The position numbers and the translations under genes were made by a program. DNA of 64,000 bases from Diospyros lotus. Its lineage: Eukaryota; Streptophyta; Magnoliopsida; Ericales; Ebenaceae. Location: positions 4,579,587 through 4,643,586 of the forward strand of contig NW_026267104.1 of NCBI RefSeq assembly GCF_014633365.1, written 5' to 3'. Below are positions 58,766 to 64,000 of this stretch, one piece after another (position 1 is the stretch's first letter; every line of letters starts with the position of its first letter). The notes beneath the pieces were generated by a model, which was not told where the DNA came from, made no database searches, and saw only the letters and a program-made list of their open reading frames with translations.

Positions 58766-60722
58766 AAGCACAACGACTAATTTTTTCAAATCCCAATGGT
58801 TTCAAACGGCTAGTTTCTTCTTCAATCTTCTGGGATTCCTATATATACAACTCATTGATGACCAAGAAGAGGCTAATGGATGGGAATGAAGTGAAGTGAG
58901 CTTAAGGATTATTTCATACTTCTCGATTTACATTTGTGCTTCAATTTTTCTCTCAAAAGGTTTTGTTCTAAATTTGTTTCATTTGATTCAAGCCTTGTAT
59001 CTTTATTGAGAGTCATTGTAATTAAGAGTGTATACTCTTAGAAACTTTCTTTTGTATTTTTCTTGTTTTTCCTAGCTTGTATTGCTAGAGGGCTTGTTTG
59101 AAAGCAAGAGGTTGTATTTCCTAGTTTGGTGCTAGAGGGCCTATCCGAAGTGATAGGAGGTTTTAGTGGATTGTTTGCAAAATCCTTAGTGAGGAGCTAA
59201 GATAGTGGATTAAGTTTGGGTTAAGCCGATCCACTATAAATCCTTGTGTCCATCTTTTGTTTGCGCTCTTTGTTTATTTATCTTTCCAAACAATTTCATT
59301 ATTCCTCACTTAGTTCACATATTTATCTTTGCAAACTTATATTTGTCATTTTATATGCTTTACGTTTTTAAATCACTAAAACCTTTAATTTGTATCAAAT
59401 TTTTTTTTTCAAGTTCAATTAAGATTTTAAATCATCTAATTCACCCCCCTCTTGGTGTATGCCATAGCACTTCCCAGGCTAACAATAACTTGGATAATAA
59501 TTTTTTTTTCTTTCAAATTAATGCTAAATCACATCATTCCTCGAATCCGACCAAGAATTCCCATACATTTTATCTCGAAAGAGAATCATTATACACATCA
59601 AATGCGGAAGCAAGGATCGAACATGACATCTTAACATTAATCGAAATTCAGATCATTGTTCCTCAACATAACTTAATACACAGCTTAAGTTCTCAACTAA
59701 CATTAACCCTAAATAAGATTATACATCATCATTCCTTAAAAACGTTTAGAATTTAAAGCAGCAGAACTTAAATTCATGGGCTACATAACATACATTTCAT
59801 TCTTCATGCACTTTGTTAAGTGCCATTTCATGCCTCATTTATCCTCGTATCTGCTACAATCTCCATTTGGAACGTTTGAATATTCTAGGGGCAAATCACA
59901 AGTTAGATGATGAATCATCTAAGTAAGGGTACAAAAAATATATTTCGTGCATGAATGCAATGTCTTACTCATTGTAAGGGTCAACTACACCTTTCATGCT
60001 ACTCACCATTTTTGCGGCCACTTCTTTCGAAGCCGGGGTGTATGGGTGCACACTTGGTAAAGCAGCGGTGCCAGTTCATACTCCTTACGACCACAATGCG
60101 CATGATCAATGATATCAACGTGTATTTATGCATTTTATAGTCATGTCATGCATGCAGTCTACGTGATGGATACATATTAGAGCATGTCAATATGATGAAA
60201 GCATTCTCAAGGTTCGGGATTTGAAACATAAATCACCTACAAACTAAGCATTTTCCATAAAACCAAATCTAGTTGGGAAGTACCACTTACCTTCTCAAGC
60301 TTATCGGGTTACCTCGATATTCGTGTCTTGTCTCTTGCATCGCCTCGATTTGCGTGCCAATTTCAAAATTTGTACAAGTCATTTCAACTTAAGCCTCAAA
60401 GCATCCTAATCACCACATTTATTTAAATAAATATTAAAACTTATTTTTCCATAATTTCTTGCATTTTCTTTATTTTTTCTCTATTTCTTCCTATTTTTCC
60501 TCAATAATCCAGACTAAATATTTCTCAAATATTTCACTACAACAATTCATAAAATAATATTCTTGAATTTTTGAAATTTTCTAAGAAATTTTACTTACCA
60601 TAACTTAGTCTCTCGAGTTTTCTCGATATGCGTGCCATATCCTCAAAACGCGTGCTCGAACCATTTTTCTTGTCAAAATCTCTAAAAAATTAATAAATCC
60701 CGAAATCCTATTTTTCAGGATT

Positions 60723-60942
60723 TTGTCTAGCATTTTTTCTATTTTTTCTCCATTTTTTTTCCTTTTCTTTTCTTTTCTTTTTCTTTTTTTCTTCTTTTTC
60801 TTCTCTTCTTCCTCCTTCCTCCTTCTTTTTCTTCTTCTCCCCTTTCGCCTGCAACGCACCAACGCCTTGCTACCGTCGCCGCTTCGCCCTCCGCCGGCCT
60901 CCACCCGGTCGTCTTGGCCTCATCGGACCGCCGCCGCCGAAG
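60723..60942 (+). repeat. Pyrimidine-rich tract followed by a GC-rich end
   Basis: A (TTTTC)n/(CTT)n tract (60723-60845) passes into 'ccgtcgccgcttcgcc' and ends 'ccgccgccgaagctgcaa', where the duplicated 5' flank of the next type-A gene begins. Both-strand frames here are low-complexity. Confidence 0.6.
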
Positions 60943-61839
60943 CTGCAATAAATGGTCACTAAACTTTGCACTAAAATACAAAAAAGTCACTGATTTCAAT
61001 TTATAACCAAAACATCATTGAACTTTAATTTAGTATATAATTTTATAACTACTGTTAATTGACATTAAAAAAGATTAATAGGATGTTGACCTGACTAATA
61101 ATATAAATGGCTAAATAGTACAAATGGTCACTGAATTTTGTACAAAAGTATAAAACTAAAATTTATACCAAAATACAAACAAAAATTAGCATTTCGTTAG
61201 CATGCTTTAATTGCAATTGATGGAAGTTATGGAATTGTATACTAAATTGAAAGTCAGTGACATTTTGATTACAAATTGAAATTCAGTAACCTTTTATATC
61301 TTAGTATAAAATTCATCGACCATTTATGTTATTTTACCTTATTCTTTTTGTTGGTTGCGAATGGTTTGCTTTGGAATTTAATTTGAAAGCATGTTATGTA
61401 TTCATTGAGCAAAGCAAATTAGTTAAATAAAATTAGTTGTAATTTATAGAAAGGAGAAAAAAAAAGAAAGGAAGAGGAGGAGGAGCCATTCAAGAGAACT
61501 CAAGGGTTTGAACGTGTCAAAATGTGCTAAAGAAATTTGAAACCCAGAAAATAGTGAAAGGGTTGAGGTCGGTAACATGCATATATATATATATATATAT
61601 ATCAATGACCCATTTAATTCAATGAATTAAGTGAGTCTAACTATATTTTACCAGGCAATTTCACCAATATCCTAAAGAATACAATTGTAATTTTATAATT
61701 AAGCATGATACAACCAACTTTCGTCCAATTCTGAAGCGGGTAAATGGCTCCAATTTTGAAAAATTAAAAATCAAGACCATCAGTTTCTTCATCTTCGACC
61801 CATTCAATCTCTGAAACCATCGTCAATCTCTAACATCCA
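60943..61839 (+). repeat. 5' flank of type-A gene at 62054 (copy of 53345-54235)
   Basis: Near-identical to the flank of the gene at 54490, including 'gaggaggaggagccattc' and the TA microsatellite before 'tcaatgacccatttaatt'. No gene is seen. Confidence 0.8.
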
Positions 61840-61851
61840 GTCAACAGTCAA
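61840..61851 (-). promoter_or_regulatory. Paired W-box-like element, gene at 62054
   Basis: GTCAACAGTCAA, i.e. TTGACTGTTGAC on the - strand. TATAAATA lies at 61967-61974. Confidence 0.6.
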
Positions 61852-61922
61852 AAATCTGTCTTGCCTGTCAATAGTCCAAAATCTATCTTCCCAAATGAGG
61901 AAGAAGAAATTTTGAAGTCATT

Positions 61923-61936
61923 CCCCCCCCCCCCCC
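61923..61936 (+). repeat. Poly-C tract (14 C) in the promoter
   Basis: It ends 30 bp before the TATA box of the gene at 62054. Confidence 0.85.
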
Positions 61937-62053
61937 GGCGACAATCAGGAATCAGTTGTTTTTGAGTATAAATATATCCCACTTCCCTAAACCCATTCTC
62001 CAATTTCAGCTGTTTTTATTTTGATATACCCTTGCTTTTAAAATTAATTAAAA

Positions 62054-62383
62054 ATGAGATCTCTCCACATTTTCATTGCCATTTTAGCTGTGCTTTTCCT
62101 TGTAACCCTAAATCTCAATGAAGGTAGTAGGGTTTTGGACGAGAAAGAAGAAGAAGTAGACAACTGCAAGTGGACGATGAGGATGATGATGAAGGATCAA
62201 CTCAAGTTGCAGTCTCTGGCAAAGGGTCCAACTCCATCTTCTGGGCCAAATCCTCCCATGCCTGGGGGGAGCAGCAGTAGCACAATCACCCAGAAAAGTT
62301 TTGCCGGTCGTCGTGCTATGCCGCCGCCTCCAACTCCTGCCAACACGAAATTCGTGGCTCCATCCGGGGTGGCCGCAAGTTGA
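62054..62383 (+). CDS. Type-A small secreted SGPN peptide precursor (109 aa)
   Basis: Signal peptide (1-25, MRSLHIFIAILAVLFLVTL core), acidic run, Cys 38 in NCKW, MMMKDQLKLQSLAKG linker, core PTPSSGPNPPMPGG with SGPN at 63-66, tail ITQKSFAGRRAMPPPPTP and end APSGVAAS. The core is identical to that of the gene at 54490. Changes fall in the signal peptide (F8I), the acidic region and the tail. The gene is embedded in a duplicated unit of at least 1.7 kb shared with 53345-55188. No intron. The likely role is an apoplastic signalling peptide of the SGP type. Whether the core alone is released is unknown. Confidence 0.88.
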   Translation: MRSLHIFIAILAVLFLVTLNLNEGSRVLDEKEEEVDNCKWTMRMMMKDQLKLQSLAKGPTPSSGPNPPMPGGSSSSTITQKSFAGRRAMPPPPTPANTKFVAPSGVAAS

Positions 62384-62684
62384 TAAATAAGAAACTCAAC
62401 CCATGAAGCAGGCATTAACAACTTCATGATCCACATTTTAAATTATATATACATGACTAAATAAGCATGAAAATGCAAAGGGATAAGGCTGCTCAAACCA
62501 GATAGGATTGCAATATTTGATGTCTCCATTAACTATTCATCTTACTTGTTGTATGGTGCATTAATAATTTATTATTTGTATGGTGATTCCATATATTCAT
62601 GTTATTTTCTTAATTGGCCTTGATAAAAATCCCTAGCTAGTTCAAGTTCAGATCTTAATTTATGCATAAAAAAAAAAACATATT
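62384..62684 (+). other. 3'UTR of the gene at 62054
   Basis: It matches 54820-55122 closely, ending in the same A-rich stretch before the type-B relic. Confidence 0.65.
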
Positions 62685-62754
62685 AACGTTTGCTCTGCCA
62701 TTTTAGCTCTAGTTTTCCTCATAAGCATCGAATTGAATGAAGACAATAGGATTT

Positions 62755-63495
62755 TATTTCTAATTAAATTATTTTTAATTAGAAATAATTTAAAATTTTT
62801 ATTATTTATTTCATGAATGTTAATATGAATATTTAAAATTAAATTATTGTCATAATATTATGAGTATTAATATGAAATTGAAATAATTTTTTCATTGCTT
62901 GCTAAATTATTTTATTTTATAAATACAATATATAAAATGATCTTTACGCTCTAATAATTATTTTTTGTTACATAAAATAGAAATGAGTACTTTTTATACG
63001 AATGTGACAAATTTTTGAATAGTTATTTTTATTTTATATTATATTAGTTATTTTGTAATAACATAAAATTACCTTTACGTTCATTTAAAAATTATAACTT
63101 CTCTTTAAATAATTTTGGTATTTCAAAAATAAAAATTATAATAAAATTATTTTTAAAATAATTTTATTAATCCTTGCCCAACCCATATATATGTATATAT
63201 ATATATCTCCCCTCCTTACCTTTCTCTCTTTGTCTCTCTACTTCATCTCTCTTTCTCATACTCCCGTCTTTGCCGCCACTAGCTCGTCGTCTCAACGCCG
63301 TTGCCGCCTCCAGCTCCATCATGACCTCCTCGTTGCCTCAACGGTGTTGCCTCTAGCTCTATCGCTGATCAAGTCTCTCTCCCTAACACTACTGATTTTG
63401 TATTTTTTTATATCCAATTTTGTGATTAAGGTCTCTAATTTTGTATTAGGGTTTTTTGATTTTTTAGCTTGTCTTCTTGTCTTTTGTTGCCTTGT
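62755..63495 (+). repeat. Leader repeat copy 3 (partners 23425, 50875)
   Basis: It follows copy 2 from its 'taattagaaataatttaaa' block through the TATATA run and CT-rich leader to 'gattaaggtctctaattttg'. The first 240 bases of copies 1-2 are missing. Open frames at 63174-63502 arise from the CT-rich leader. Confidence 0.75.
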
Positions 63496-63849
63496 GGATT
63501 GAAAGGTACTGTAGATTCGGCTTTGTGCTTTATAAAGTCAAATTTGGGTTGCATGGATATGTTGATGCTGACAAGGCCGATGATGTAGGTTAAAGAAAAA
63601 GTATTGCCGGTTTGTCTATACTTTAGGTGATACGACAATTAGTTGGATCTCAAAATTACAAAAGATGATTGCACTGTTTACCACTAAGGCAGAGAATGTT
63701 GTAGTGACAAAGGCCAGTAAGGAGATGATGTGGCAAATGATGGTGATGAATGTATAACATTAACCATTTTGTGTTACTTAAGGGTAAACAATATTTTCTA
63801 TTATAATATTGTTTTTGTTAGATGAGCTTATAATATTAATTGTTATTTA
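63496..63849 (+). pseudogene. Copia RNase H scrap (copy of 51862-52110) and joining sequence
   Basis: 'ggtactgtagattcggctt' to 'gagatgatgtggcaaatg' repeats 51878-52110 with further lesions. The joining stretch 63740-63849 has 'gtataacattaaccatttt', also found at 50560, before the type-B tail resumes. Confidence 0.75.
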
Positions 63850-64000
63850 AAATCCCGTCGAACCTGGGAGCACTACTACTGCTACTACAATCAGCCAGAA
63901 AGGTTTGCCGGCCGCAGCCTTGCTATGCCGCCACCGCCTCCGGTGAACCCAGAACTAATGGCTCCGCCAGTCCCAGTTGCGATGGCCACAAGTTGATGAT

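Larger units (their letters stand above)
57791..60942 (+). mobile_element. Composite LTR region (long-LTR start plus copia-type LTR)
   Basis: It starts TGTAACGCCCCGCTTTCCC. 58050-58320 aligns with 2490-2765 of the LTR at 1189 ('ccaaatggggggtacttt'). From about 58330 it changes to sequence with GTCGAC repeats, then at 59440-59475 'aattcacccccctcttgg', a hallmark of SIRE/Maximus-type copia LTR ends. 59480-60720 resembles long-LTR sequence again ('ggtgccagttcatactcc'). A copia LTR nested in a long LTR fits. The 3' end was not found. Frames at 58322-60999 are repeat-derived or CT/GA-rich. Confidence 0.55.
62685..63996 (+). pseudogene. Type-B relic split by an inserted repeat
   Basis: The 5' part (62685-62752) reads NVCSAILALVFLISIELNED then NRIL, a type-B signal peptide without ATG. 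The 3' part (63850-63996) has 'NPVEPGSTTTATTISQK'-type coding sequence and then, after the same one-base shift as in 49718, the family tail FAGRSLAMPPPPPVNP, ending VAMATS and TGA. Between them lie leader repeat copy 3 and a copia scrap. The acidic and SGP-core region is missing, so the gene is dead. Its tail retains the original family stop (AGT TGA), showing that the ancestral type-B protein ended like type A. Confidence 0.82.

Noticed and set aside
60605..60999. Lys/Arg/Glu-rich antisense frames resembling a nuclear protein
   Set aside because: They are the reverse of a (TTTTC)n pyrimidine tract. Low complexity only.
1..64000. CRISPR arrays, bacterial operons, ribosomal RNA or tRNA genes
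   Set aside because: The sequence is plant nuclear in character. No spaced identical repeats of CRISPR type and no recognisable rRNA or tRNA genes were seen by eye. A tRNA scan was not possible.

Overview
This window is AT-rich nuclear DNA of a flowering plant, most likely a eudicot. The evidence is the set of degenerate plant transposons (CACTA/En-Spm, Ty1-copia, long-LTR retroelements, a hAT/ZMYM-like fragment), GT..AG introns, TATA-box promoters, and intron-split gene debris. It looks like a transposon-rich intergenic region in which the only credible host genes are small secreted-peptide genes. I could not place the species. A run of 100 Ns at 46401-46500 marks an assembly gap.

Host genes. 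A local family of intronless genes encodes precursors of about 100-109 residues: an N-terminal signal peptide, an acidic stretch, a Met/Lys-rich linker, a Pro/Gly core containing SGPN, and a Ser/Thr/Pro-rich tail. There are two types. Type A has three intact copies (44718, 54490, 62054) and one pseudogene (14296). Type B has one near-intact copy (49718), relics at 55123 and 62685/63850, and a 3'UTR-like relic at 46695. All are on the + strand. The arrangement suggests an ancestral A-then-B pair that was duplicated and then broken up. The SGPN core resembles the SGP-type signalling peptides of plants (PIP/PIPL, IDA/IDL, CLE), but I could not assign it to a named family. Every copy has a conserved promoter element that reads as two WRKY W-boxes on the - strand. 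Type A copies also have a poly-C tract of variable length just upstream of the TATA box.

Layout. 1-7801: a 7.25-kb non-autonomous CACTA element with a perfect 3-bp target duplication, sitting in an older inverted LTR and itself containing a 3.4-kb solo LTR and a 240-bp tandem array. 7802-12535: a duplicated segment and a second CACTA element carrying an exon-sized SecA fragment. 12536-18250: type-A pseudogene unit, broken by a 3-kb LTR. 18250-24420: truncated LTRs, a segmental duplicate, and a shared leader repeat. 24805-28740: decayed CACTA transposase, then a hAT/ZMYM-like relic. 28860-39960: a duplicated segment split by a complete long-LTR element that has lost nearly all of its interior, with two further nested insertions in its 3' LTR. 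40140-43745: another decayed CACTA. 43746-64000: the A/B peptide cluster, interleaved with copia RNase H fragments, LTRs and duplicated flanks.

Only the peptide genes look functional. The remaining long open frames are TE debris, low-complexity frames or antisense shadows.
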